From positions 1 through 36,292 of the forward strand of contig CABZLO010000009.1 in assembly GCA_902526595.1 (NCBI GenBank): a stretch of 36,292 bases of DNA. Reading direction: 5' to 3'. Source of the DNA: an uncultured Pelagibacteraceae bacterium (GTDB lineage: Bacteria; Pseudomonadota; Alphaproteobacteria; Pelagibacterales; Pelagibacteraceae). Of this stretch, positions 7,343 to 15,614 are shown in pieces. Positions within the stretch are counted from its first letter, which is position 1. Every line of letters begins with the position of its first letter. The notes below the pieces were generated by a model. The model did no database searches. It worked only from the letters and a program-made list of their open reading frames with translations, and was not told where the DNA came from. Position numbers and translations under genes: made by a program.

Positions 7343-8488
7343 ATGGACGGACCCCTTAAAAACTTATTGGTAGTGGATTTAACAAGAGTTTTGGTAGGAC
7401 CTTACTGCACTATGGTTTTATCAGATTTAGGTGCAAGAGTAATTAAGGTTGAAGCTCCTGAAATAGGTGATGACTCAAGAAAATTTGGCCCTTTTGTTGA
7501 GAACTACTCAGCTTATTTTATGTCTCTTAATAGAGGAAAAGAGAGCATAGCTTTAAATTTAAAAAATTCTGATGACAAAAGAATATTTGATAAAATTTTA
7601 TCAAAAGCAGATATTTTAGTAGAAAATTTTAAGCCAGGAACTTTAAAAAAATGGGGCTATGGTTGGGAAGAAGTTAGTAAAAAATTTCCTAAACTAATTT
7701 ATGCTTCAGCATCTGGTTTTGGGCAAACAGGTCCTTTAAAAGAACTACCTGCTTACGATATGGTAGTTCAAGGAATGGGTGGACTAATGAGTGTAACAGG
7801 TCAACCTAATTCAGAACCTACAAGAGTTGGTACTTCAATTGGTGATATTACAGCCGGCTTATTTACAGCAATAGGTATCAATGCAGCTTTATATGATAGA
7901 CAAAAGACAGGAAAAGGAATGTATATCGATGTATCAATGCTTGATTGTCAAATTGCAATTCTAGAAAACGCAATTGCAAGATATTTATCTAAAAATGAAA
8001 TTCCAAAACCAATGGGTTCAAGGCACCCCTCGATAGCTCCGTTTGAAGCATTTAAAACTAAAGATAGCTATATAATTATTGCTGCAGGAAATGATAAATT
8101 ATTTGAAAAACTCTGCGATATTCTAGATATTTCAGAAATTTTTACTAATGAAAAATTTAAAAACAATTCTGCAAGAGCAAAAAACATGGAAGAACTTAAA
8201 GCAATTCTAGAAAATAAACTTTCTGCTAAATCAACAGATGAATGGGTTAGTAAAATGGAGAAAGATAAAATTCCTTGTGGTCCTATATTTAATATTAAGG
8301 AAGCAGTTGAAAATCCTCAAGTTGAAGCAAGAAACATGATTGTAAAAGCTTATCATAAAGTAATAGGAGATTTTAGATTGGCAGGAAACCCAATTAAAAT
8401 GTCTACATACGATGATCCTGATAAAAGAGGTGACATCCCTGATCTAGATGAGCACCGAGAAAAAATAATAAAAGAATTTGTAAATTAA
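7343..8488 (+). CDS. CaiB/BaiF family (class III) CoA-transferase
   Basis: A 381-residue enzyme that moves CoA between two carboxylic acids through an acyl-aspartate intermediate. Signatures include VVDLTRVLVGPYCTMVLSDLGARVIKVE (10-37), a following G-D-D-S-R, NRGKESIALNLK, and S-I-G-D-I-T-A-G with the catalytic Asp168, matching Asp169 of formyl-CoA transferase. Length is slightly short but complete. The gene is divergent from the TRAP/MCD operon across 99 bp. Likely role: activation of the imported dicarboxylate, for example malonate to malonyl-CoA using succinyl-CoA or acetyl-CoA, feeding the decarboxylase. Known relatives use formate/oxalate, succinate, mesaconate or carnitine, so the substrate is inferred only. 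Confidence 0.9.
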   Translation: MDGPLKNLLVVDLTRVLVGPYCTMVLSDLGARVIKVEAPEIGDDSRKFGPFVENYSAYFMSLNRGKESIALNLKNSDDKRIFDKILSKADILVENFKPGTLKKWGYGWEEVSKKFPKLIYASASGFGQTGPLKELPAYDMVVQGMGGLMSVTGQPNSEPTRVGTSIGDITAGLFTAIGINAALYDRQKTGKGMYIDVSMLDCQIAILENAIARYLSKNEIPKPMGSRHPSIAPFEAFKTKDSYIIIAAGNDKLFEKLCDILDISEIFTNEKFKNNSARAKNMEELKAILENKLSAKSTDEWVSKMEKDKIPCGPIFNIKEAVENPQVEARNMIVKAYHKVIGDFRLAGNPIKMSTYDDPDKRGDIPDLDEHREKIIKEFVN

Positions 8489-8491
8489 AAT

Positions 8492-9013
8492 TTATTGATC
8501 TTCTTGAGCATCTTCTTTAGCTGGCTCTTCACTATCTGAAATTTCATCTAAAGAAACCTCACCCTCTTCATTGATAGACTCTTCACCAACTGAACTATCA
8601 ACTTCAGCTTTTGCAGTTTCAGATAATTCTGCTAAATCTTCTTTTGTAACTTGAATTTTTTCTGGAGTTTTTCTTGCTCTTTTTGATGGAAGAATTGGTG
8701 TTCCACTTTTAGAAATTTCTCCTTTGTATAAATTTTCAAAATCGTCACCTATATCTTCATCATCTTCAGCAGTATCATCAAGTTGTTCAACATGTTTTCT
8801 AAGTTTATAAACAGCACTATCGGTTAAATCAGATACTTGAATTTTTTCTTCTGCAATTTCTCTTAATGAAATAACTGTATTTTTATCATTATCTCTATCA
8901 ATGGTCGGTTCTATACCTGCATTTAATTGAGTAGCTCTTTCTTTAGCTACTAATACTAATTCATAAGGACTATCTACTTTATCAATGCAGTCTTCTACAG
9001 TTACTCTAGCCAT
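8492..9013 (-). CDS. rpoZ: RNA polymerase omega subunit with long acidic C-terminal tail
   Basis: Residues 1-60 are a clear omega domain: [27 protein letters not shown], then [19 protein letters not shown]. Omega helps assemble RNA polymerase by chaperoning beta-prime. The protein is 173 residues, about twice the length of E. coli omega. After about residue 90 it becomes a low-complexity acidic tail rich in Glu, Asp and Ser, broken by one basic patch ([12 protein letters not shown], about 109-120). The stop is 4 bases from the convergent CoA-transferase stop. A possible promoter ends only about 9 bases before the ATG, so the message may be nearly leaderless. Confidence 0.93.
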   Translation of the reverse strand: MARVTVEDCIDKVDSPYELVLVAKERATQLNAGIEPTIDRDNDKNTVISLREIAEEKIQVSDLTDSAVYKLRKHVEQLDDTAEDDEDIGDDFENLYKGEISKSGTPILPSKRARKTPEKIQVTKEDLAELSETAKAEVDSSVGEESINEEGEVSLDEISDSEEPAKEDAQEDQ

Positions 9014-9021
9014 GCGCAGTG

Positions 9022-9049
9022 TCTATACAGTGAGCCCTATAAAATCAAG
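9022..9049 (-). promoter_or_regulatory. Possible rpoZ promoter
   Basis: On the minus strand CTTGAT (9049-9044) and TATAGA (9027-9022) are 16 bases apart. Predicted initiation at about 9014-9016 would leave 1-3 bases before the ATG at 9013. The 43-bp gap after the MFS gene contains no Shine-Dalgarno sequence, consistent with a leaderless start. Confidence 0.4.
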
Positions 9050-9056
9050 TTTTTTT

Positions 9057-10262
9057 TTAAATATATTGTGGATTTAACTTATTTCTAACTGAATAAAGAA
9101 GAATTATTGAGGTCAAAATATAAGCCCCAGAAACAACAGCAATTTGTTCAATTGAAAAATTAATATCTATAAGAATACCAAATAAAGCTGTTCCAAAAGC
9201 AGTTGCAAAGACCATTAACGCTGTTGTGAGAGCTTTAATAGAGCCAATATATTTAACACCATAAATTTCAGCCCACGTTGATGAACCTAAAACATTAGCA
9301 AGTCCATTTGTAATTCCAATTAAGCCAAAGAAAAAAAATGAGGAAATTTCAGCATCAAAATAAAATAAAATTACAGTTGCAAAAAAAAGTGGGATATTCA
9401 TATAAATTAGCAGTTTTCTACTTGAAAATTTATCAATTAGAAATCCCGATATAAATAAAGTAACGACAGACAATATTGAGTAAACCATAAATGATTGAGC
9501 AATTACATAAGGGCCCCAGTCTTTCGAACTGGTCATGAAAGATTGAAAAACCCAAGCACCTGTTGCAATCCAGGGCATAGCTAACATGGTCATACAAATA
9601 ATATAAAACCTATAATCTTTCAAAACCTCTATTCTTTTCCATTGTTTTATTTCTTTATCGACAATATCTTTTTTGCTTTCCTCTCTAGTATCTAATTTAA
9701 TATCCTTGACCAAGAAGTAAGTGGCAATAGGTAAAACTATTACAACTATAATAGAAATTGAAATCCAAATATTTCTCCATTCTATGAACGTTAATAAAAA
9801 AACAATCAAAACTGGTAAGATAAATTCTGCTAAAGAAAGTCCCAACCAACCCACACTTAGAGCTCTGCCCCTGTTTTTTTCAAAAAAACGAGAAATTGTT
9901 GTTGTTGCAGTATGACTTGATAAACCTTGACCTGACAAACGCATTAAAAAAATTCCTACAAATAAAAAAATTACAGAGGAAATTTTAGAAAAAATAAAAC
10001 AAGAAATAGATAAAAATATTATTACAAATGACGCAAATTTTAAAATATTTACATCATCTATTTTTTTTCCTATCCAAACTAAAACAATACTACTTAATAA
10101 AGTTGCTGATGCATAAATTGAGCCAAATTGTCCATGAGTAATAGATAAAGCATCTCTAATACTAGAATTAAAAAGACCAAGAAAAAAACTCTGTCCAAAA
10201 CTAGAAAAAAATGTAAAAATAAAACCAAATATAATTACTTTTAAACTTAAACTTTTAAACAT
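9057..10262 (-). CDS. Major facilitator superfamily transporter
   Basis: A 401-residue integral membrane protein with about 12 hydrophobic spans in two six-helix halves. The N-terminal half begins with a helix ending GQSFFLGLFNSSIR. The loop between helices 2 and 3 reads VWIGKKIDD, a degenerate form of the MFS motif A. A basic, charged central loop (about residues 188-212) joins the halves. The overall look is that of the monocarboxylate/oxalate-type MFS carriers, but the substrate is not evident. Its start codon is only 11 bases from that of the divergent beta-hydroxyacid dehydrogenase, so the two may be functionally linked. Confidence 0.88.
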   Translation of the reverse strand: MFKSLSLKVIIFGFIFTFFSSFGQSFFLGLFNSSIRDALSITHGQFGSIYASATLLSSIVLVWIGKKIDDVNILKFASFVIIFLSISCFIFSKISSVIFLFVGIFLMRLSGQGLSSHTATTTISRFFEKNRGRALSVGWLGLSLAEFILPVLIVFLLTFIEWRNIWISISIIVVIVLPIATYFLVKDIKLDTREESKKDIVDKEIKQWKRIEVLKDYRFYIICMTMLAMPWIATGAWVFQSFMTSSKDWGPYVIAQSFMVYSILSVVTLFISGFLIDKFSSRKLLIYMNIPLFFATVILFYFDAEISSFFFFGLIGITNGLANVLGSSTWAEIYGVKYIGSIKALTTALMVFATAFGTALFGILIDINFSIEQIAVVSGAYILTSIILLYSVRNKLNPQYI

Positions 10263-10273
10263 ATATAAAAATT

Positions 10274-11149
10274 ATGACTTTTAATGTTGCTTTCATAGGT
10301 CTTGGGGTTATGGGCTACCCAATGGCAGGATATATATCAAAAGCCAGACACAATGTAACTGTTTTTAATAGAACAAAATCAAAAGCAGAAAAATGGATTG
10401 GTGAATACAAAGGTAAAATGGCTAATACGCCAGCTGAAGCTGCAGATAGTGCTGACTTTATTTTTACTTGCGTTGGAAATGACAATGATCTTAAAGAAGT
10501 ATCTTTAGGAGATGATGGATTATTTAACACGGCTAAAAAAGGTTCTGTTTATATCGATAATTCAACTGTATCAGCAGAAATTTCAAGAGAGCTTTACAAA
10601 GCTGCGAAAGATAGAGGTTTTGATTTTTTAGATGCACCCATTTCTGGTGGCCAAGCAGGTGCGGAAGGTGGAATATTAACAGTTATGGTTGGTGGTGATG
10701 AAGGCACATTTAAAAAAGCACAACCGGTTATCGATTGTTATAGTCAAAAAGTTACATTAATTGGTCCCTCCGGTAGTGGACAGCTAACTAAAATGATGAA
10801 CCAAATGTGTATAGCTGGAACTGTTCAAGGATTGTCAGAAGCTATTAACTTTGGAATTAATGCTGGATTAGATATGGACAAAGTTATGGAAACTATTTCA
10901 AAAGGTGCAGCTCAGTCTTGGCAAATGGAAAACAGATATCGAACAATGACAGATGATAAGTTTGATTATGGTTTTGCCGTAGATTGGATGAGAAAAGATT
11001 TAGCAATAGTTATTGAGGAAGCTAAGAGAAATGGTTCACCTGTGCCCATCACAGAAATTGTGGATGGTTATTATTCTAAAGTTCAGGAAATGGGTGGTAA
11101 TCGTTGGGATAGCTCAAGTTTGATAGCTTTATTAAAAAAGAAAAAATAA
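10274..11149 (+). CDS. Beta-hydroxyacid dehydrogenase (3-hydroxyisobutyrate dehydrogenase / tartronate-semialdehyde reductase family)
   Basis: A 291-residue NAD(P)-dependent oxidoreductase. The Rossmann motif is G-L-G-V-M-G (9-14). The substrate-binding signature D-A-P-I-S-G-G (120-126) is followed by AGAEGG. The catalytic lysine is Lys173 in G-Q-L-T-K-M-M-N-Q. Family members interconvert a 3-hydroxyacid and a semialdehyde, such as 3-hydroxyisobutyrate/methylmalonate semialdehyde or glycerate/tartronate semialdehyde. Which one cannot be told here. The gene is followed after 3 bases by the PNPOx-like gene, so these form a plus-strand pair. Confidence 0.92.
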   Translation: MTFNVAFIGLGVMGYPMAGYISKARHNVTVFNRTKSKAEKWIGEYKGKMANTPAEAADSADFIFTCVGNDNDLKEVSLGDDGLFNTAKKGSVYIDNSTVSAEISRELYKAAKDRGFDFLDAPISGGQAGAEGGILTVMVGGDEGTFKKAQPVIDCYSQKVTLIGPSGSGQLTKMMNQMCIAGTVQGLSEAINFGINAGLDMDKVMETISKGAAQSWQMENRYRTMTDDKFDYGFAVDWMRKDLAIVIEEAKRNGSPVPITEIVDGYYSKVQEMGGNRWDSSSLIALLKKKK

Positions 11150-11152
11150 TTT

Positions 11153-11758
11153 GTGACTGATACTGTTCCTTATTACGAGGACTTTTCTGAGATCAAAAAA
11201 AAAATTTGGTCTATGCTAAATAATGCTGTCAAAGATAGAAGTTCTCAGTTTAGAATTCCAGTTTTTTCGTGTGGGGAAAATGGCAACATTGAAAGTAGAA
11301 TTGTAGTTTTAAGAAAATCAGATGAAAATAATAATATAGTTCAATTTCATAGTGATATTAGATCTGATAAGATAAATATTTTAAAAAAAAATCCTAAAGC
11401 ATCTTTTCTGTTTTACGATAAAGAATTAAAAATCCAAGTCAGATTAAAAGTAGAAGCAATTATCAACCACAATAATGATATTGCAAAACAATCTTGGGAA
11501 AAAACTCAACATATAAGTAGAAAATGTTATTTAGTTGATAATGGTCCTGGCACTATTTCAGATGTACCAACTTCTGGTTTAAAACCAGAACTTGATAATT
11601 TTGATTATACAAAAGAACAAAGCGAAGAAGGTTATAAAAATTTTACTGTTATTCAGTGTAAAATTAATTCTATTGAATGGTTATACTTAGCTGCAAAAGG
11701 TCACCGAAGAGCCAGATTTGATTTAGAAAATAATAAAGATAATTGGTTAGTTCCCTAA
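11153..11758 (+). CDS. Pyridoxamine-5'-phosphate-oxidase-like FMN-binding split-barrel protein
   Basis: A 201-residue protein starting at GTG, 3 bases after the dehydrogenase stop. The PNPOx-like fold is suggested by SRIVVLRKS (FMN phosphate/ribityl contact), FHSDIRSDKINILKKNPKASFLFYD, then IQVRLKVEAII, and the final EWLYLAAKGHRRARF. It belongs to the Alr4036-like branch rather than classical PdxH. The canonical C-terminal R-L-x-P of PdxH is absent. The reaction is unknown; other branches of the fold reduce or oxidise small substrates using FMN or F420. Confidence 0.8.
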   Translation: MTDTVPYYEDFSEIKKKIWSMLNNAVKDRSSQFRIPVFSCGENGNIESRIVVLRKSDENNNIVQFHSDIRSDKINILKKNPKASFLFYDKELKIQVRLKVEAIINHNNDIAKQSWEKTQHISRKCYLVDNGPGTISDVPTSGLKPELDNFDYTKEQSEEGYKNFTVIQCKINSIEWLYLAAKGHRRARFDLENNKDNWLVP

Positions 11759-11768
11759 TTATCTAATT

Positions 11769-12689
11769 TCAAATTCTAGACTCAATATATTTTAATATTT
11801 TTGTGTTGTAATGCTGAAAACAAGTAGCTTGATCCATTTGATGACCGTCATTAACTGAAAATTTATCTGTTGCTAATTTCCCTAATTTAAAACATTTTTT
11901 TCCATTAATTTTATAATCATCAGATATGATTATTCTTTCCATACCAGGAATTCTATCTATCCAATCAGACGTTAAGCCTTCATAAGTATCTTTTGGATGA
12001 GTAAAAATTAAAAGTGGAGTTTTCAATTGATCTAAAATTTGTTTGTTTAATTTGTCTCTAAGATCAGATTGAGCAGGTTTTTTTTTTTTAAATTTTGCTA
12101 AAGCAGCTTCTGAACCAACTTTTTTGGCTTTATATTTTTTACTTAACTTTCCAAAACATGCAGGAGCGTAAGCTATACCCCCTGCTGCTTTTTCAGGATA
12201 CTTAGAAAAAAATAGTAAAGTTGTTAATCCACCACATGAATGTCCTGTAACAAATATTTGTTTTCTCGGTACACCTAAGGATACCAACTTGTCGATTAAT
12301 TCAAGATTTTGCTCTACTCTCTTTTCAAGTTTATGTTTACCTACATACGGTTTTTTTGATATCCACCATTTCATACCCATATCCCCCTCGATGTGACCAG
12401 CGCAAAGATTGAAAAGCATAATGGTTTTTTCATTAACTTTCTCGTTTACTAAAGATACTCGATTTCTTATTTGATCAATCGAGGTGCACCCTTTTTGTTT
12501 TCCATCATTGGTATTTTGACCATGATTGTTAATTAGTATTATTTTATTTTTAGCATTATCAATCGATGAAAGTTTTGTAATTTTAAAATCTTTAGAAACA
12601 AAACCCATTTTAGTAATATTATGTCCGTCACTTAGTGCACCTGTAAAACTAAATAATAATAATAATAAAATTAAAAATATTTTTTTCAT
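11769..12689 (-). CDS. Exported alpha/beta hydrolase
   Basis: 306 residues with a strong signal peptide (1-21). The nucleophile elbow is G-H-S-C-G-G with Ser151; Asp234 (H-P-K-D) and His283 (N-D-G-H) complete a plausible Ser-Asp-His triad in correct order. An NNHGQN segment at 54-59 could form the oxyanion region. Several cysteines (68, 96, 152, 178, 266, 290) would allow disulfides in the periplasm. The closest general resemblance is to dienelactone-hydrolase or esterase-like proteins; the substrate is unknown. It converges with the PNPOx-like gene 10 bases away. Confidence 0.8.
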   Translation of the reverse strand: MKKIFLILLLLLFSFTGALSDGHNITKMGFVSKDFKITKLSSIDNAKNKIILINNHGQNTNDGKQKGCTSIDQIRNRVSLVNEKVNEKTIMLFNLCAGHIEGDMGMKWWISKKPYVGKHKLEKRVEQNLELIDKLVSLGVPRKQIFVTGHSCGGLTTLLFFSKYPEKAAGGIAYAPACFGKLSKKYKAKKVGSEAALAKFKKKKPAQSDLRDKLNKQILDQLKTPLLIFTHPKDTYEGLTSDWIDRIPGMERIIISDDYKINGKKCFKLGKLATDKFSVNDGHQMDQATCFQHYNTKILKYIESRI

Positions 12690-12734
12690 ATTGTTAAATT
12701 CATTTAATTAAATCTAGTATAGTATTTGATGTTG

Positions 12735-12992
12735 CTACATTATTTTCTCAAGTTTCCAAGCTTCATCTTTAGCATTAAATTTTGCGTTCCAGTCTTTAGA
12801 TCTTTGATCCTCAAATAAGGCATAAAATTTTTCTTCATCAGTAACATTTGCAATAAAAATCATTTTACCTTCACGAATGTGCGCCCATTCAAATGATGAC
12901 GTGCACTTTGCAAGATCATCTTTAAACATACTGTATAAATCATCTGCATCTTTTTTAGTTCCTTCATAAGTTGTTGTTCCAACAAAGTTCAT
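12735..12992 (-). CDS. Conserved-looking small protein of unknown function
   Basis: 85 residues with no signal peptide or membrane segment. It has a Shine-Dalgarno-like AAAGGA 6-7 bases before the ATG, supporting a real gene. The pattern (beta strand VGTTTYEG, helix DADDLYSMFKDDLAKC, strand MIFIANV, helix DEEKFYALFEDQRSKDWNAKF) suggests a dimeric ferredoxin-like alpha/beta barrel, the fold also used by the divergent GYD protein next door. I do not recognise the family. Confidence 0.7.
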   Translation of the reverse strand: MNFVGTTTYEGTKKDADDLYSMFKDDLAKCTSSFEWAHIREGKMIFIANVTDEEKFYALFEDQRSKDWNAKFNAKDEAWKLEKIM

Positions 12993-13141
12993 AGTTTTTC
13001 CTTTCTTTAATTAAGTTAGTTTAAATAAATCATAAAATAATAAAAATAAATAAGATATTTGCTTAATTTTTATTGAGACAATTTGTTTAACTTAAGTGTA
13101 ATATCTTCGTGCTAATTTATTAGTTTTAAAAGGAGGAAATA

Positions 13142-13468
13142 ATGAAAGCATATATAATGGGAAACTACACTGAAAAAGCATTTCAGGGTTTTTTAAAAGA
13201 TCCTAAAACTGACAGAAAAGCAGTTGTAGAACAATTAACAAAAGCTATGGGTGGCACAATGCATAGTATGGATATAGTTCGTGGTTCATATGATTTTGTA
13301 GTTGTTAATGAATTAGCTACATTTGAGGATTTTGCAGCTGTGAAACTTGTTGTAGAAGCTTCAGGTGCAGTTAAAAACTTAACAATGTTGGAGGCTATTG
13401 ATTTTAATAAAGCCACAACTAAAGCAAGTGAAGTTGCCTCTGGTGCTTATAAGGCTCCAGGACAATAA
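13142..13468 (+). CDS. GYD domain protein
   Basis: A 108-residue protein matching the GYD family: KAYIMGNYTEKAFQGFLKDP, then DRKAVVEQLTKAMGGTMHSMDIVRGSYDFVVVNEL, with G-S-Y-D being the name-giving motif. The expected fold is a small ferredoxin-like barrel; biochemical function is unknown. It has the strongest ribosome site in the window, AGGAGG at 13131-13136 with a 5-base spacer, suggesting high translation. The approximately 150-bp region shared with the divergent 85-residue gene probably carries promoters for both, but I see no convincing hexamer pair. Confidence 0.85.
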   Translation: MKAYIMGNYTEKAFQGFLKDPKTDRKAVVEQLTKAMGGTMHSMDIVRGSYDFVVVNELATFEDFAAVKLVVEASGAVKNLTMLEAIDFNKATTKASEVASGAYKAPGQ

Positions 13469-13478
13469 TTTGAATTAA

Positions 13479-13826
13479 TTATTTTTTGTCGTTATCGACA
13501 ACTAAGCAGATTTCTGATTTAGTCAGAAATCTGCGACCTGTTCCATTGTCTAATGAGAACATGCCACCTATTCCTTTAACAGCATCAATGGTTAAATCGG
13601 TATGTTTCCACTTTTCATATTGATCACCATTCATATAAAAAGGAACACCACCTATTTCTCCCAATTTAACATCATTATCTCCCAGAGGAAATTCACCTTC
13701 CTGAAAACACATTGGCGCACTGCCATCACAACAACCCCCAGATTGATGAAACATTAATTTTTCACCATATTTACCCTGAAGTTCAGATAATAAATTTAAC
13801 GCTGAATTAGTTGCAGATACTTTCAT
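13479..13826 (-). CDS. DUF779 family protein (aldehyde-dehydrogenase partner)
   Basis: About 115 residues from the preferred start at 13826 (MKVSATNSALNLL). An upstream in-frame ATG at 13844 lies inside the arm of a hairpin, so it is less likely. DUF779 hallmarks are LMFHQSGGCCDGSAPMCF, with a Cys-Cys pair plus Cys, the FYMNGDQYEKWKHTDLTID segment, and the closing GRRFLTKSE. The cysteines suggest metal or redox chemistry, but no activity is established to my knowledge. DUF779 genes habitually sit next to ExaC-like aldehyde dehydrogenases, as here, downstream of one on the same strand. Confidence 0.88.
   Translation of the reverse strand: MKVSATNSALNLLSELQGKYGEKLMFHQSGGCCDGSAPMCFQEGEFPLGDNDVKLGEIGGVPFYMNGDQYEKWKHTDLTIDAVKGIGGMFSLDNGTGRRFLTKSEICLVVDNDKK
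13506..13534. repeat. 12-bp perfect inverted repeat inside the 3' end of the DUF779 gene
   Basis: gcagatttctga (13506-13517) and tcagaaatctgc (13523-13534) flank a 5-base loop. A second, 6-bp hairpin (ttgtcg / cgacaa, 13486-13501) lies next to it. Both are within coding sequence where the convergent GYD and DUF779 genes meet. No U-run follows on either strand, so they may act as transcript 3' end stabilisers or bidirectional pause sites. Confidence 0.6.
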
Positions 13827-13837
13827 TTTTAAAGTCC

Positions 13838-13862
13838 GGCCCATGATTTAGAATCATGGGCC
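13838..13862 (-). repeat. Intercistronic hairpin between aldehyde dehydrogenase and DUF779 genes
   Basis: A perfect 11-bp stem ggcccatgatt (13838-13848) / aatcatgggcc (13852-13862) with a 3-base loop, the most GC-rich element locally. On the minus strand it follows the aldehyde dehydrogenase stop by 18 bases and precedes the preferred DUF779 start by 11. The downstream sequence is GGACTTTAAAAA, with no proper U-run, so it is more a processing or stability hairpin than a full terminator. Confidence 0.7.
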
Positions 13863-13880
13863 AGTATATATTATTATTTA

Positions 13881-15614
13881 TTAAAAGAAGCCTAATTTTT
13901 GTTCAGCATAAGAAACATGTAAGTTCTTATTCTGCCTGTAATGATTAAGCATCATTTTATGAGTTTCTCTTCCTACACCTGATTGTTTGTAACCACCAAA
14001 TGGGGAGTGAGCTGGATAAGCATGATAACAATTTGTCCATACTATTCCTGCTTGTATTGCTCTACCCATTCTGTAGGCAATATTTCCATTTCTAGTCCAA
14101 ACACCTGCACCTAAACCATAAAGTGTATCATTAGCGATTTCTAATGCCTCTGCTTCATCTTTAAATTTAATTACAGATACAACAGGTCCAAAAATTTCCT
14201 CTTGAGAAATTCTCATTGAATTATCAGCTTCAAAAATAGTTGGTTGGATATAGTTTCCTTTTTCCAAACCACTATTTAGTTTACCAACATCTCCACCTGC
14301 AAGAACTTTTGCACCTTCTTTTTTACCAAGATCAAGATATGATTTGATTTTTTCCATTTGCTCAACTGAAGCTTGAGCACCAATCATTGTTTCCATTTTT
14401 AATGGATTATCTTGTATGACTGCTTTTGTTCTAGCAATACATTTTTCCATGAATTTATCATAAATAGATTCTTGGACTAATGCTCTACTTGGACAAGTAC
14501 AAACCTCACCCTGGTTTAAGTTGAACATTACAAAACCTTCAACACACTTATCTAAGAAATCATCATCTTTATCCATGATGTCCTCAAAGAAAATGTTAGG
14601 AGATTTTCCACCTAACTCAAGTGTGATTGGAATAATGTTTTGTGCAGCATACTGCATGATCAGTCTTCCAGTTGTAGTTTCACCAGTAAATGCAACTTTA
14701 GCTACTCTTTTAGATGAAGCTAAAGGTTTTCCTGCTTCTAAACCAAAACCACTAACAATGTTTACAACTCCTGGAGGTAGTAAATCACCAATTAATTCCA
14801 TCATAACCATAATTGATGCTGGTGTTTGTTCTGCTGGTTTAAGAACTGAACAATTTCCTGCAGCTAAAGCTGGTGCTAATTTCCATGTAGCCATTAATAA
14901 AGGGAAATTCCATGGAACTATTTGAGCTACAACTCCTAAAGGCTCAGGGATGTTGTAAGAGTATTGTGAGTTACTTATTTCAGCAACAGAACCTTCTTCT
15001 GCTCTGATTACTCCAGCGAAATATCTCCAATGATCTATCACTAAAGCTATGTCTGCAGCCATACACTCTCTAATTGGTTTACCGTTGTCTAAACACTCAG
15101 CAACTGCAAGCATGTCTTTATTTTGCTCAAGAACATCTGCTATTTTGTTAAGAATAATTGATCTTGTTGTAATATCTGTTTTTCCCCACTCTGGAAAAGC
15201 TGCATGTGCAGCATCTAATGCTGCTTCAACATCTTTTTCATTTGATCTGGCAACTGAACAGATAATTTCATTTGATATCGGGCTCGGATTATCAAAATAT
15301 TTACCCGATAAAGGCTCTACAAATTTCCCATTTATAAAGTTTCCATATTTTGCTTTATATGGAAATTCTACTTTTAAATGAGATGTGTCTAGAGCTGATG
15401 ACACCTTTAATGCTTCTGCACTCATTTTTTTCTCTCCTCTTGTTTTATTAGATTTGATGTTATTAGATCTTCTAGATTTTTTTAAAGGTTTCTTAGTCGC
15501 AGACTTTTTTGTCCTAACTTTTTTAATCTTAACCTTTTTTTTTCTTTTTATTTTTCTAGAAGTTTTGACTAATTTTTTTCTTTTCTTTTTAGTTTTTTTA
15601 ATTTTTTTAGCCAT
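13881..15614 (-). CDS. NAD-dependent aldehyde dehydrogenase (ExaC-like) with Lys-rich N-terminal extension
   Basis: The open frame is 577 residues. A normal ExaC-like aldehyde dehydrogenase begins at Met64 (15425): [21 protein letters not shown], followed by [10 protein letters not shown]. The catalytic set is intact: [41 protein letters not shown] for the general base, and G-E-V-C-T-C-P-S-R for the nucleophilic cysteine. It oxidises small aldehydes (acetaldehyde in characterised relatives). Residues 1-63 are about half Lys/Arg with no stop codon, in frame with the enzyme. A good Shine-Dalgarno (GGAGAG, 15432-15437) stands 6 bases before Met64, so the enzyme is probably made from 15425. Whether the basic stretch is also translated from 15614, as an extension, is open. 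Confidence 0.92.
   Translation of the reverse strand: MAKKIKKTKKKRKKLVKTSRKIKRKKKVKIKKVRTKKSATKKPLKKSRRSNNIKSNKTRGEKKMSAEALKVSSALDTSHLKVEFPYKAKYGNFINGKFVEPLSGKYFDNPSPISNEIICSVARSNEKDVEAALDAAHAAFPEWGKTDITTRSIILNKIADVLEQNKDMLAVAECLDNGKPIRECMAADIALVIDHWRYFAGVIRAEEGSVAEISNSQYSYNIPEPLGVVAQIVPWNFPLLMATWKLAPALAAGNCSVLKPAEQTPASIMVMMELIGDLLPPGVVNIVSGFGLEAGKPLASSKRVAKVAFTGETTTGRLIMQYAAQNIIPITLELGGKSPNIFFEDIMDKDDDFLDKCVEGFVMFNLNQGEVCTCPSRALVQESIYDKFMEKCIARTKAVIQDNPLKMETMIGAQASVEQMEKIKSYLDLGKKEGAKVLAGGDVGKLNSGLEKGNYIQPTIFEADNSMRISQEEIFGPVVSVIKFKDEAEALEIANDTLYGLGAGVWTRNGNIAYRMGRAIQAGIVWTNCYHAYPAHSPFGGYKQSGVGRETHKMMLNHYRQNKNLHVSYAEQKLGFF
15432..15439 (-). promoter_or_regulatory. Internal ribosome binding site favouring the Met64 start of the aldehyde dehydrogenase
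   Basis: On the minus strand AGAGGAGA, then GAAAAAA, then ATG at 15425. The spacing is 6-7 bases. No comparable site precedes the ATG at 15614. This decides in favour of 15425 as the main start of the enzyme. Confidence 0.65.
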
